Below the pieces are notes generated by a model. That model ran no database searches. It had not been told where the DNA came from and worked only from the letters and a program-made list of their open reading frames with translations. Shown in pieces: positions 28,918 to 37,813 of a stretch of DNA of 64,000 nucleotides (its first letter is position 1; every line of letters starts with the position of its first letter). A program made the position numbers and the translations under genes. The stretch comes from Ktedonosporobacter rubrisoli (GTDB taxonomy: Bacteria > Chloroflexota > Ktedonobacteria > Ktedonobacterales > Ktedonobacteraceae): NCBI RefSeq assembly GCF_004208415.1, contig NZ_CP035758.1, forward strand, positions 10,788,001-10,852,000. The letters run 5' to 3'.

Positions 28918-31900
28918 GTGAGTACTGAACAACCCCTGAAGCGGCTCGCGGATTTAACGCCTCAACAACGTGCCCTTCTCTTTCAGCGCCTGAAAGAGAA
29001 GCAGAAACAAAGCAAGCAATCTGAGGAAGAAACCATTCCTCGCCAGGATCGAACAGAAACTCATTTTCCTCTCTCCTATGCGCAACAGCGACTCTGGTTT
29101 CTCAACATCTTTGAAGCAGATAGTACCCTATACAATATGCCTCTTGCGTTCCGTATGCAGGGCTTTTTACGGCTGAATGTGCTCAAGCGCGTTCTTGATA
29201 CGCTAGTTGCTCGTCATGAAGGGCTGCGTACAACTTTTATTGAACGCGAGGGAGAGCCTTTTCAGGTAATCGCCGGGCATGGGGTGCCAGCTTTAAGCAT
29301 CATCGATTTGCGGGGAATCGCCAGTACCGAGCTTGAAGAGGTTGCCCACAAGTTGATATGGGAGGAAGCAAACCTACCTTTCAACCTTAGAAGTGGACCC
29401 CTATTGCGCACAAAAGTGCTCTACTTAGCCGAGCAAGAGTACATCTTGCTTATCACGATGCACCATATTATTTCGGATGGTTGGTCCAACTCAATTTTGC
29501 AACGAGAGCTCTTTACATTACTCGAAGCATATATGCACGATCTCCCGGTACAGTTACCAGCGCTAGAGATCCAGTATGTTGATTTTGCCGTGTGGCAAAG
29601 GGCCTGGCTACAAGGAGAGCGCTTGGAGCGTCACCTGAATTACTGGAAAGAGCAGTTAGCAGACATTCCTATGCTGCAGCTCCCCTATGATCGCCCCAGG
29701 CCGCTTGAACAAACCTTCGCGGGGGCAGCCCAATCGCTCATTATAGAGGAGGAGATTCTGGCTCCACTGCAGGAGCTGGGCCAGCAGGAAGGGGCAACCC
29801 TATTTATGGTCTTGCTCGCTGCGTTCAACGTTCTTCTCTATCACTATACCGCGCAGGAGATCATTCCAGTTGGCTCACTTATCGCTAATCGTAACCGAGC
29901 TGAGATTGAGGGATTGATAGGCTTTTTTGTCAATACCCTTGTGCTTCGTGGCAATATGGCGGGCAATCCAACTTTTCGTGAATTGGTGCAACGCACCCGT
30001 GAGGTTTGTTTTGCTGCATACGCACATCAGGATTTGCCCTTTGAACAACTTGTTGAAGCCTTGCATCCGCAGCGCGATCTTAGCCACTCTCCCCTTTTCC
30101 AGGTCCTCTTTACCTTCCAGAATACTCCAACCTCTATTATGCAGGAAACTGATCTTGTTGTGCAGCCTATAGAGACTGGCACTGAAACTTCTAAATTTGA
30201 TCTTTCTCTCTTCTTAACTGAGCATGCGCGAGGCTTATGTGCAGAAATTGAGTATAATACTGATCTTTTTGATGCTGAAACCATCAAGGATATGCTGGCT
30301 CGCTTTCAGCTAGTGCTTAGCCAAATTGGCGCTGATCCCGAGATCCATCCTGGTGCCATAACTTTGCTCACGGCTGAAGAGCGGAAACTGGTGTTGGGCT
30401 GGAACGAGACAGGTAGAATATATCCGGCAACTACATGTATTCATCAGTTGTTTGAGAGATGTGTGGAGCAAAGGCCTGGGGCAATTGCTGTGCGCTCTGG
30501 CGAGCAGTGCTTGACGTATCAGGAACTTGAGGAGCAGGCGAACAGACTTGCTCATTATCTGCATAGAGATCTCCATGTCGGACAAGAAACCTGCATCGGC
30601 CTCTGCATAGAGCGTTCTCCCGCAATGCTTGTGGCCTTACTGGGAATCCTCAAGGCTGGCTGCGCCTATATTCCGCTTGATCCTGATTATCCCAGATCGC
30701 GCATTGCCTATATGTTAGAAGATGCCCATATACAGCTTATTCTCACTCAGGAAAGGCTTGAGGAACGCTTCGCAGGTCAGCAGGCTAGAATTATTTGCCT
30801 TGATAGGGTGCAGGAGCAGCTGGCAGCAAAATCAACTGTGCGCCTTGCTCTTCCTATAGATTCGCGTAACCTGGCATATATAATTTACACATCAGGCTCT
30901 ACAGGTCAGCCCAAAGGTGTGCAGATCTCCCATGCCAATGTTGTCAATTTTCTTCATTCTATGCGTATGGCGCCTGGATTGCACGCGCATGATGTGCTAC
31001 TTGCTGTGACGAGCCTCTCGTTTGATATTGCGGGCCTGGAACTGTATCTACCGCTTATGGTAGGCGCCTGCATAGTACTGGCCGAGCGTAGCCAGAGTAC
31101 AGATGGTCTGGCACTGATGCAGCTGCTAGAAAGATATAAAGTAACAATCGTGCAAGCAACGCCTTCAACCTGGCGTCTCTTGATCGATTCCGGCTGGCAG
31201 GGGAACAAGCAATTAGTCATCCTCTGTGGAGGCGAGGCCCTGCCGCCGGATCTGGCAAACCTGCTCCTTTGCCGGTGTAAGGAACTGTGGAATATGTATG
31301 GTCCAACGGAAACGACGATCTGGTCGGCCATACAGCGGATCAAAGCTGCTAGCTCCTTTATTCCTCTTGGCACCCCCATTGCCAACACACAAATTTATAT
31401 ACTTAACAGACATTTTAGTCAGGTCCCGCCTGGAATACCGGGTGAGCTTTATATTGGTGGAGATGGGCTAAGCCGTGGGTATTTGCAAAGAGCTGACTTA
31501 ACCGCAGAACGCTTCTTGCCAGATCCTTTCGGCCCAGAGCCTGGAAGGCGTCTCTATAAAACTGGAGATCTAGCCATGTATAAGCCTGATGGCACGCTCA
31601 AGTTTTTGGGGCGCATCGACCAGCAAGTGAAAGTACGCGGCTATCGGATCGAACTCCAGGAGATAGAGAGTATTCTTGCCCAACATCCCGGGGTAAATGA
31701 AAGTGTCGTCATTGTGCGAGAAGATACGCCAGGCGATAAACGCCTGGTGGCATATGTAGTGTCCGAAGAGCTTTATCAGGGAGAGGCCGCTGAAAATAGC
31801 TGGCAGAAAGAACAAGTGACACAGTGGCAGGAGGTGTGGGATACTACCTATAGCGAAGAAAGTGTAGTAGAACATGATCCTCGCTTCAATCTAAGCGGCT

Positions 31901-34794
31901 GGAAGAGCAGCTATAGCCACGAGCCAATTCCTGCTGAGGAAATGCAAGAGTGGGTAGATCAGACAGTCGAACGTATCCTTGTCAATCAGCCTGTGCGGCT
32001 TTTGGAGATCGGCTGCGGCACCGGGCTATTGCTCTATCGGATTGCTCCTCATTGTGAGTTCTATTGTGGTACCGATTTCTCGCCGCAAGTGCTAGGCAAG
32101 CTGCGACAACAAGTAGAGAAATCAGGGCTTTCGCATGTGCAGTTACTAGAGGGCAGTGCTGATGATCTGGCGCAGTTTGCTCCTGGCTCATTTGATACCA
32201 TCGTTCTCAATTCGGTAGCGCAGTATTTTCCTTCTATCACCTATTTCATACAGGTAGTAGAAAACATGTTACGCCTGGTTGCTCCGGGAGGGCGTATATT
32301 TCTGGGAGACCTGCGCAATCGGCAGGTCCTGGAGGCCTTTCACGCTTCTGTCCAGGCTCACCGGGCTGCTGAGGGGATGCCAGCGAGCGAGCTGTTTCGT
32401 ATAGTCATGGAGCGGGTGGACGAGGAGGAAGAATTAACGATTGATCCTGCCTTATTCCGACGATTGCCAAATGCTCTGCCGGGAATATGCCGCGTCGATT
32501 GTCAGCTCAAACGCGGGAAGGCGCGCAATGAGCTTACGATGTATCGCTATGATGTGACGCTCCATATTGGTGATCAGTTACCACATCTTGCTCCTGAGCG
32601 AGTGACGAACTGGCAAGAGAATGGCTTGAGCCTGGAGAGCGTGATTAGGGAACTGAGCAGGGGACGGGTGAAGACATGGTTACTTACAGATGTTCCCAAT
32701 GCGCGTTTGAGGGAGCAGATCAGTTTACTCATGGCTTTACAAGGTGAGGATGGGCCAGAAACGGTAGGGGATTTGCGGCGCACTGTCGCGGCGGAACTGG
32801 CGCAGATAGGTGAAGGAATAGAGCCTGAATGCTTCTGGCAGCTGGGTGAAAGCTTGCCCTATAGGGTAGAGATTAGCTGGCCGTATTCGGGAAGGCAGGA
32901 TACCTATGATGTCTTGCTGGTGCAAGAGGATATTATAGATCTTATAGTTAGCCCCGAGCTCAGGGTTAGTGAAGCCGAACTGGAAGAGATATCAGAAAAG
33001 GTCTGGCATAAATATGCCAATAATCCCTTGCGGAATTTGCTGCCCCGCAAGTTAATACCTGAACTGCGTATGCACCTCAAAGAACGCTTGCCCGAGTATA
33101 TGCTACCGGCAACTTTTGTCTTACTCAATAAGTTTCCGCTGACTCCCAATGGAAAGATTGACAGGCGTGCGCTCCCAGTACCAGGGCAGCAGAGACCTGA
33201 GTTGGAGGCTGTGTATGTAGCACCGCGCACGCAGCAAGAGCAGGAGCTTGCGAAAATATGGGCCCAGGTTCTGGGGTTGGAACGTGTTGGGATCTATGAT
33301 AATTTCTTCGAACTAGGTGGTAATTCGCTGCTCATTATTCGTGTAGTGGCCCAGGCGAATAAGATAGGCTTACAGATAACGGCTAAACAGCTATTCCAGA
33401 GACAGACAATTGCCGAACTGGCACAGCTAGTCGGCTCAACGCAAATCGTGGCAGAACAAGGATTGATAAGCGGTCGGGTTATCTCAGCCCCTGGACAGCG
33501 TTATGTTCTTAACCCTGAAGTGCATCATCCTGAATACTACAATCTGGCATATGCTATTTACTCTGAAGGGTCTTTTCATCCTACATGGGTAAAAGAAACA
33601 ACAAAGGCCCTCTACAGTTACCACGATGCTTTACGTATTCGCAGAGTGAAAACGCATGAGGGATATGTTTTAGCGAGCGTTGAACCGGAGGAGGATATTC
33701 CTTTCTATTATAGAGATCTCTCAGATGAAGAGAGCGAGGGAAAGGTTGAGGGAAAGATAAGGCAGGATTTGCAGGACTTGCAAACAGCATTTGACCTGGA
33801 AAATGGACCACTGTTTAAGGTCGTGCTGTTTGATGGTAAAGATAAGTACCAGAGCATCCTCTTGCTTATGGCTCACTATCTTGTCGCAGATATAGAATCC
33901 TGGCAAATCTTGGTTGGGGATTTCCTGACGTGGTATCAAAAATACCTGCTGCAGGAACATATATCATACCCGCCCAAGCCAACGGCGTTTAAACAATGGA
34001 CAGAACGCCTTCAGCAGTACGCTCTATCCAAAAAAGCTTGCGAAGAATATTCCTACTGGCTGGCAGCACAGAGCCGGCAGCCAGGACGATTGCCACGTGA
34101 TTATCCTGAAGGCATCAATACGATAAGCTCGTCACGCACTTTTGAGGTAGGATTGACGGAGGATGAGACAAATTTAGTGCTCCAGGAAGTTGTGCCCGCC
34201 TATGCTGCTCAGATGGATGCCATCTTGCTAACGGCGCTGGCCTGGGCATTTCGTGAGTGGACAAGGCAGGATACGCTTCTGGTTCGCCTCTTCAGCCATG
34301 GCCGTGAGCCGCTTTTTGACGATATGGACGTTTCGCGAACTGTGGGTGCCTTTGGTACTGACTTCCCCTTTCTCGTTGATATTACAGCCAGGTCTGAACA
34401 TATTGGAGCCTTAAAAGTGGTGAGGGAACAGCTTTTGCGTATCCCTCACCATGGCATTGTTTATGGTGTGCTTCGGACCTATGGAGAAGGTCACGAAGCC
34501 GAACTATTGCGCACGTTACCCGGACCGGAAATTGTTGTCAACTACATTGGCGAGAATTTTGCTGATCCTTCCCAACCATTATTCCAGGTAGAGGGACCAA
34601 TAAGTGGTCACTATCGGGACTTTGAGTCAGATCGGACATATATCTTCCAAATAACCGGTCGTATTCATAATAAGAAACTTACCATTCAATGGGATTATAG
34701 TGAGAATCTCTATGCCCGTACTACTGTCGAGGGACTAGCTCATGCGACAATTCAGGCGCTCAGAGCTCTTCTGGCTGGTAGCCAAACCAGATGA
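28918..34794 (+). CDS. NRPS, C-A(N-methyltransferase)-T-E-like, no release domain
   Basis: Single-module synthetase of 1958 residues that begins with GTG after an AAGGAAAGG site. C1 lies at about 50-480 (HHIISDG near 182). The A domain (YTSGSTGQPKG near 656) has code DILQLGMIWK, which is Gly-like. A methyltransferase is inserted between the A8 and A10 motifs, about residues 960-1390, with SAM-binding LLEIGCGTG near 1028. NGKIDRRALP (about 1410) closes the A domain and T has LGGNSL near 1465. The predicted unit is therefore N-methylglycine (sarcosine). Residues 1528-1958 form an epimerization-type domain with HGREP, DVSRTVGAF and NYIGEN. Its HHxxxDG equivalent reads HYLVADI, so the catalytic second His is Tyr. 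No thioesterase follows. The gene ends 15 bases before a convergent esterase gene. Confidence 0.95.
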   Translation: MSTEQPLKRLADLTPQQRALLFQRLKEKQKQSKQSEEETIPRQDRTETHFPLSYAQQRLWFLNIFEADSTLYNMPLAFRMQGFLRLNVLKRVLDTLVARHEGLRTTFIEREGEPFQVIAGHGVPALSIIDLRGIASTELEEVAHKLIWEEANLPFNLRSGPLLRTKVLYLAEQEYILLITMHHIISDGWSNSILQRELFTLLEAYMHDLPVQLPALEIQYVDFAVWQRAWLQGERLERHLNYWKEQLADIPMLQLPYDRPRPLEQTFAGAAQSLIIEEEILAPLQELGQQEGATLFMVLLAAFNVLLYHYTAQEIIPVGSLIANRNRAEIEGLIGFFVNTLVLRGNMAGNPTFRELVQRTREVCFAAYAHQDLPFEQLVEALHPQRDLSHSPLFQVLFTFQNTPTSIMQETDLVVQPIETGTETSKFDLSLFLTEHARGLCAEIEYNTDLFDAETIKDMLARFQLVLSQIGADPEIHPGAITLLTAEERKLVLGWNETGRIYPATTCIHQLFERCVEQRPGAIAVRSGEQCLTYQELEEQANRLAHYLHRDLHVGQETCIGLCIERSPAMLVALLGILKAGCAYIPLDPDYPRSRIAYMLEDAHIQLILTQERLEERFAGQQARIICLDRVQEQLAAKSTVRLALPIDSRNLAYIIYTSGSTGQPKGVQISHANVVNFLHSMRMAPGLHAHDVLLAVTSLSFDIAGLELYLPLMVGACIVLAERSQSTDGLALMQLLERYKVTIVQATPSTWRLLIDSGWQGNKQLVILCGGEALPPDLANLLLCRCKELWNMYGPTETTIWSAIQRIKAASSFIPLGTPIANTQIYILNRHFSQVPPGIPGELYIGGDGLSRGYLQRADLTAERFLPDPFGPEPGRRLYKTGDLAMYKPDGTLKFLGRIDQQVKVRGYRIELQEIESILAQHPGVNESVVIVREDTPGDKRLVAYVVSEELYQGEAAENSWQKEQVTQWQEVWDTTYSEESVVEHDPRFNLSGWKSSYSHEPIPAEEMQEWVDQTVERILVNQPVRLLEIGCGTGLLLYRIAPHCEFYCGTDFSPQVLGKLRQQVEKSGLSHVQLLEGSADDLAQFAPGSFDTIVLNSVAQYFPSITYFIQVVENMLRLVAPGGRIFLGDLRNRQVLEAFHASVQAHRAAEGMPASELFRIVMERVDEEEELTIDPALFRRLPNALPGICRVDCQLKRGKARNELTMYRYDVTLHIGDQLPHLAPERVTNWQENGLSLESVIRELSRGRVKTWLLTDVPNARLREQISLLMALQGEDGPETVGDLRRTVAAELAQIGEGIEPECFWQLGESLPYRVEISWPYSGRQDTYDVLLVQEDIIDLIVSPELRVSEAELEEISEKVWHKYANNPLRNLLPRKLIPELRMHLKERLPEYMLPATFVLLNKFPLTPNGKIDRRALPVPGQQRPELEAVYVAPRTQQEQELAKIWAQVLGLERVGIYDNFFELGGNSLLIIRVVAQANKIGLQITAKQLFQRQTIAELAQLVGSTQIVAEQGLISGRVISAPGQRYVLNPEVHHPEYYNLAYAIYSEGSFHPTWVKETTKALYSYHDALRIRRVKTHEGYVLASVEPEEDIPFYYRDLSDEESEGKVEGKIRQDLQDLQTAFDLENGPLFKVVLFDGKDKYQSILLLMAHYLVADIESWQILVGDFLTWYQKYLLQEHISYPPKPTAFKQWTERLQQYALSKKACEEYSYWLAAQSRQPGRLPRDYPEGINTISSSRTFEVGLTEDETNLVLQEVVPAYAAQMDAILLTALAWAFREWTRQDTLLVRLFSHGREPLFDDMDVSRTVGAFGTDFPFLVDITARSEHIGALKVVREQLLRIPHHGIVYGVLRTYGEGHEAELLRTLPGPEIVVNYIGENFADPSQPLFQVEGPISGHYRDFESDRTYIFQITGRIHNKKLTIQWDYSENLYARTTVEGLAHATIQALRALLAGSQTR

Positions 34795-34809
34795 GCTCAG
34801 GGTAGCGCA

Positions 34810-35853
34810 TCAAGTAGTCTTCTGGGGCATAGGATGAGCCTTGAAGAAGTTCCATATCACGAGGGAGGTTGGCTGCTTCCCAATTGTTGCAGGGATGCTA
34901 TGGCCTCCGCCTTCAATGCGATAATGCATTACCGTAGCGTTTTGCTGACAGTTGGTCCATTGTAGGCCCGTTGTGTCAGAGTCTTGAAAAAATTGCTGAG
35001 GGCCCTTTGTGCAGCCATTACGCGTAGCCCAGGCCTGAAGCCAATCGTGAACAGAGGGTAGCGGCCATTGAGGATTAGTTTCGGGAGAGATCCCGTTATA
35101 AGGCACAATAGGATCTTGACTACCATGAATCTCAAGGATAGGGACTGGTCGCCCAGGCTTGCAGCCTCCTTGAACATCATAATAATTGCCTGCAATAGGG
35201 GCAACAGCGGCGATGCGGTGTGCGAGCTTACAGGCTACAAAGCCGCTCATTCCGCCACCGTTCGAAAAGCCAGTCGCGTAGATTCGCTGCGTATCAACGC
35301 AGAAGTCATGCTCTAACTTATTGAGCATATCATTCATAAAGAGCGTTTCGTCGATATTATAATCTAGCGGCCCGATGCTAGCCCAGAAAGGCAGGTGATC
35401 ATCATCTAGTAATCCTTGAGGATAGACAGCGAGAAATTGCTCACTGTCGGCCAGTTGTGAAAAGCCAGTGCTCTGCTCAGCATTAGCGGCATCGCCACCG
35501 TGACCATGAAAAACAATCACTACTGGTAAGGCTGTTTTTCCTGTATACGAAGAAGGGAGATGCACCAGATAGGAGCGTGTATGCTCTCCACGTGAAGCCT
35601 GCGGATGGGCTGATACAACTTGGTTCTGGGTTGTTCCAGGTTGAATAGGTGAGGCTTTGTTACAATCTACGTTGGCACTCATTGGTGAAGCGGTAGGAGT
35701 TGCAGTTGTTGGGGTAGGTATCTTAGCGGCAGATGGATGAGCAGAAGAAGTAGATTGCGGAGCAAGCATACTACAGCTCCCTAACGCTGCAGCGCAGCAT
35801 AAAATAACCATGAAAAGGATACCTGAATTTCGATAGGAGCGTACTTGATGCAT
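34810..35853 (-). CDS. secreted lipoprotein esterase, polyhydroxybutyrate depolymerase/feruloyl esterase type
   Basis: Alpha/beta-hydrolase of 347 residues related to the LpqC/PHB depolymerase/CE1 esterases. A signal peptide ends in the lipobox LGSC (Cys about 27), then comes a Ser/Thr/Pro linker, so it should be anchored outside the membrane. The catalytic Ser lies in GFSNGG, the oxyanion region in VFHGHGG, the acid in GSQDPIVPY and the His in GGGHSIP, so all catalytic parts are present. It converges with the last NRPS gene, with only 15 bases between their stop codons and no obvious terminator. The substrate is unknown: plant or polymer esters are usual for the family. Action on an ester-containing peptide product is only a guess from position. 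Confidence 0.85.
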   Translation of the reverse strand: MHQVRSYRNSGILFMVILCCAAALGSCSMLAPQSTSSAHPSAAKIPTPTTATPTASPMSANVDCNKASPIQPGTTQNQVVSAHPQASRGEHTRSYLVHLPSSYTGKTALPVVIVFHGHGGDAANAEQSTGFSQLADSEQFLAVYPQGLLDDDHLPFWASIGPLDYNIDETLFMNDMLNKLEHDFCVDTQRIYATGFSNGGGMSGFVACKLAHRIAAVAPIAGNYYDVQGGCKPGRPVPILEIHGSQDPIVPYNGISPETNPQWPLPSVHDWLQAWATRNGCTKGPQQFFQDSDTTGLQWTNCQQNATVMHYRIEGGGHSIPATIGKQPTSLVIWNFFKAHPMPQKTT

Positions 35854-36421
35854 TTCTCTTTTCCTTACCTTGTCCTCTCTGTGCAGAGGGCACGCATCTA
35901 TAAACGCAATAATAGTAATAATACAATATAAAGGTAAGAGAAAGCAAATATTGTAATATTTAATAAAAAAATTATGGCTGACAAAGATTGTAAAAAAAGT
36001 TTTAGATAAATTAACTGGAATTAAATGATATCAACATGAAGAAGATATAAAGCTAAAGCGTTACTTTGAAAAATTATTTATTGCGTTATATAATAAAAGA
36101 TATGCAACACATGATATAATGATGATAGATAATGAGAGGAGGTGAAATTGATATTACCGGAGTTAATTTAAAGGATTGTACGTGCCCTGAGGAGCCATAT
36201 AATCCTCTCGCGGTAGTATGAAAGAAAACCAAACCGTGCAAGACCTGTAGCAAACTTGAATGGAGAAATGGCATGCGTCGCCGAGAAACTTACCACTACA
36301 AATAGCGGTTCGCTCGGATAGGTAGCGCTATGGCTATTCCGATGACCTCCATTCTCTTAGGTGCCAAATATTTTTGCCCTTGTTGAATGATACTTGTGCC
36401 AAAGGAAAGGAAGCTTAATCT
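35854..36421. other. A+T-rich intergenic region with a stray ribosome site
   Basis: The first 250 bases are very A+T-rich and probably carry promoters for the esterase (leftward) and the MbtH operon (rightward), but I could not single out convincing boxes. The second half contains a near-perfect ribosome site (AGGAGGTG, 36137-36144) with no normal ATG at the right distance, and the interrupted small reading frame described separately. Confidence 0.4.
36132..36305 (+). other. possible small Cys-rich reading frame interrupted by an in-frame TGA
   Basis: From ATG 36132 one frame reads 29 codons with CTCPEEP, meets TGA at 36219-36221, and continues in the same frame for 27 codons with KPCKTCSKLEW and a basic tail to a TAG at 36303. 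The two halves together carry CxC and CxxC, as in a small zinc-binding protein. AGGAGGTG lies inside the first codons, so the true start may be a rare codon just after it. It could be a broken gene, a chance frame or, least likely, recoding at UGA. Confidence 0.2.
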
Positions 36422-36673
36422 ATGCTCAGGGACGAAGAAGATACGAGAATCTACAAAGTTGTCGTCAATCATGAAGAACAGTACTCCATCTGGTTTGCCG
36501 ATCGAGAACTCCCTTTGGGCTGGCGCGAGGTGGGCAAGCAGGGGCTCAAGAGCGAGTGCCTTGCCTATATTAAAGAGGTGTGGACCGATATGCGCCCGCT
36601 CTCTTTGCGCCAACATATGGAGAAAGTTGCCTCACAGCAAGTTGCCTCTGAGACGGAGGAACAATCCTCGTGA
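36422..36673 (+). CDS. MbtH-family NRPS partner protein
   Basis: Small protein of 83 residues of the MbtH family. These proteins bind A domains of NRPSs and help their folding or adenylation activity. Family hallmarks are visible: YKVVVNHEEQYSIW, the LPLGW turn, and WTDMRPLSL near residues 58-66 with the conserved Trp-Thr-Asp-Met-Arg-Pro. The C-terminal tail is a little longer than usual and charged. A GGAAAGGAAGC ribosome site precedes the ATG. It is the first gene of a rightward trio, overlapping the next gene by four bases (GTGA). It lies 1.6 kb from the NRPS genes and probably serves them, as no other MbtH gene is visible. Which A domains need it cannot be told here. Confidence 0.92.
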   Translation: MLRDEEDTRIYKVVVNHEEQYSIWFADRELPLGWREVGKQGLKSECLAYIKEVWTDMRPLSLRQHMEKVASQQVASETEEQSS

Positions 36674-36945
36674 GAAAGTATTGTAAAGCCTACTTACTCA
36701 AGGATCTCCGCCGATTTGCTGGCTGGAAGGAGCCACAGGAGCTGGAGGGGGAGGCGCTCACCGATGAGTCGGTTGTCTATATATGGGATGATTTCACGGT
36801 GGTCAGGAGTCCGGTTGTGCCAGAGAAGGGCGTGATCTGGGATCAGGTGACGCAAGCGTGGCGCGAGTTCTGCCAGGATGAATTGCACTTTGAGATCCCA
36901 CAAGATCTCCGCTCAGAGGCAGCGCATACCACGCAGGCTCCCTAA
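36670..36945 (+). CDS. small conserved-looking protein coupled to MbtH
   Basis: Hypothetical protein of 91 residues that starts at a GTG overlapping the stop codon of the MbtH gene, so the two are translationally coupled. The sequence has YCKAYLLKDLRRFAGW near the N-terminus, VVYIWDDFTVVRSPV in the middle and FCQDELHFEIP near the end. The regular alternation of Trp, Phe and Tyr suggests a small folded alpha/beta protein rather than a chance frame. No signal peptide, membrane segment or metal site is seen. I do not recognise a named family. Coupling to MbtH and nearness to the NRPS genes suggest an accessory role in peptide assembly; that is inference only. Confidence 0.65.
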   Translation: MRKYCKAYLLKDLRRFAGWKEPQELEGEALTDESVVYIWDDFTVVRSPVVPEKGVIWDQVTQAWREFCQDELHFEIPQDLRSEAAHTTQAP

Positions 36946-37014
36946 GGCGTCTGCAGATTTGCTTGAGACAAAAGCAGGCGAGCGCAATTTCGGTAAGAGA
37001 AAGGAAAGAACAGC

Positions 37015-37349
37015 ATGGATGAACTGGTCAGCCGACTTTCGCAAGGAGTGCATCCCGTGACGGTGGGAGGTCCTCGCCCTTCATTGCAAGAGTTTGAGCA
37101 GCGCATAAATGAGATGGGCTATGTTTTTATCAAATTTACGGGGACACGTGGGGGCACGGATCTGGGCGTGAGGGTCGATCGAGAGCAACGGATCTCAGCC
37201 AGGCTGATTTCGCACAGGGCCAAGGAGTGGCGCATGTCGAGGGCAGCCTCACGCTCAATTATGAGAAAGTGCGCTGTGTGGCAGATATTGATCTCAGCAC
37301 GTGCAAGGGAAGCGGGCATCTGGTCTTTCTAGATCAGGTACATCCTTGA
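37015..37349 (+). pseudogene. small conserved-looking gene with one frame break
   Basis: From ATG 37015 the frame reads MDELVSRLSQGVHPV..., GYVFIKFTGTRGGTDLGVRVDRE, then turns to unlikely sequence. The next frame takes over exactly there with DLSQADFAQG, VEGSLTLNYEKVRC and GSGHLVFLDQVHP and stops at 37347. One extra G at 37190-37191 joins them into a protein of about 111 residues. The parts agree in style and the join is clean, so the intact gene was real and the break may be a sequencing error. It lies 69 bases after the MbtH partner gene and probably belongs to the same operon. The family and function are not recognised. Confidence 0.6.
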
Positions 37350-37813
37350 TCTTGCCCACGCCAGGGACGAGGCTCTATCCCCAGATTAGAGCCAGGGCGA
37401 CGTTGAACGCGCTAAGAAGATTCCACATGCCCTATTTTCCCTCGCGGTGCTGCTCGACCTATCCAGCTTGAGCTTTCCCCATTTGAAAGAGTCGGGGAAT
37501 GTGAAATGTTCAGGACTCGATCAAATGGGGTCAAGCAGATGCGCATAATGAAGCCTGAGGTGAGGCGCGTGTGTCATGCTGGCTCGGCTCGTGCGATTGT
37601 GGCAGGATTGTGAAGCCAAAAACCGTCCTGAACCAGTTGCGTGTTGAGGTTATTATGGACATCGGTATGACTCTGACAGAGGAGATGTTGTTTGAAGAGC
37701 GCCAGAGGAATCATGAATCCGCCGCTTGCCGAATATCACGTTCCGTTCATCTAGATTTCCTGTCAGGACATCCAGGTTCTCTCTTGATATTTCTGTTCGT
37801 TAGCTGATATTAG
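37350..37813. other. intergenic region with a large imperfect inverted repeat
   Basis: No convincing gene is seen. At 37472-37536 an imperfect hairpin forms: CCCCATTTGA (37477-37486) pairs with TCAAATGGGG (37521-37530), GAGTC (37489-37493) with GACTC (37514-37518), and an outer GCTT with AAGC, around a 20-base loop. There is no T-run, so it is not a typical terminator. It could be a mobile-element remnant, an RNA structure or a repeat. Confidence 0.45.
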
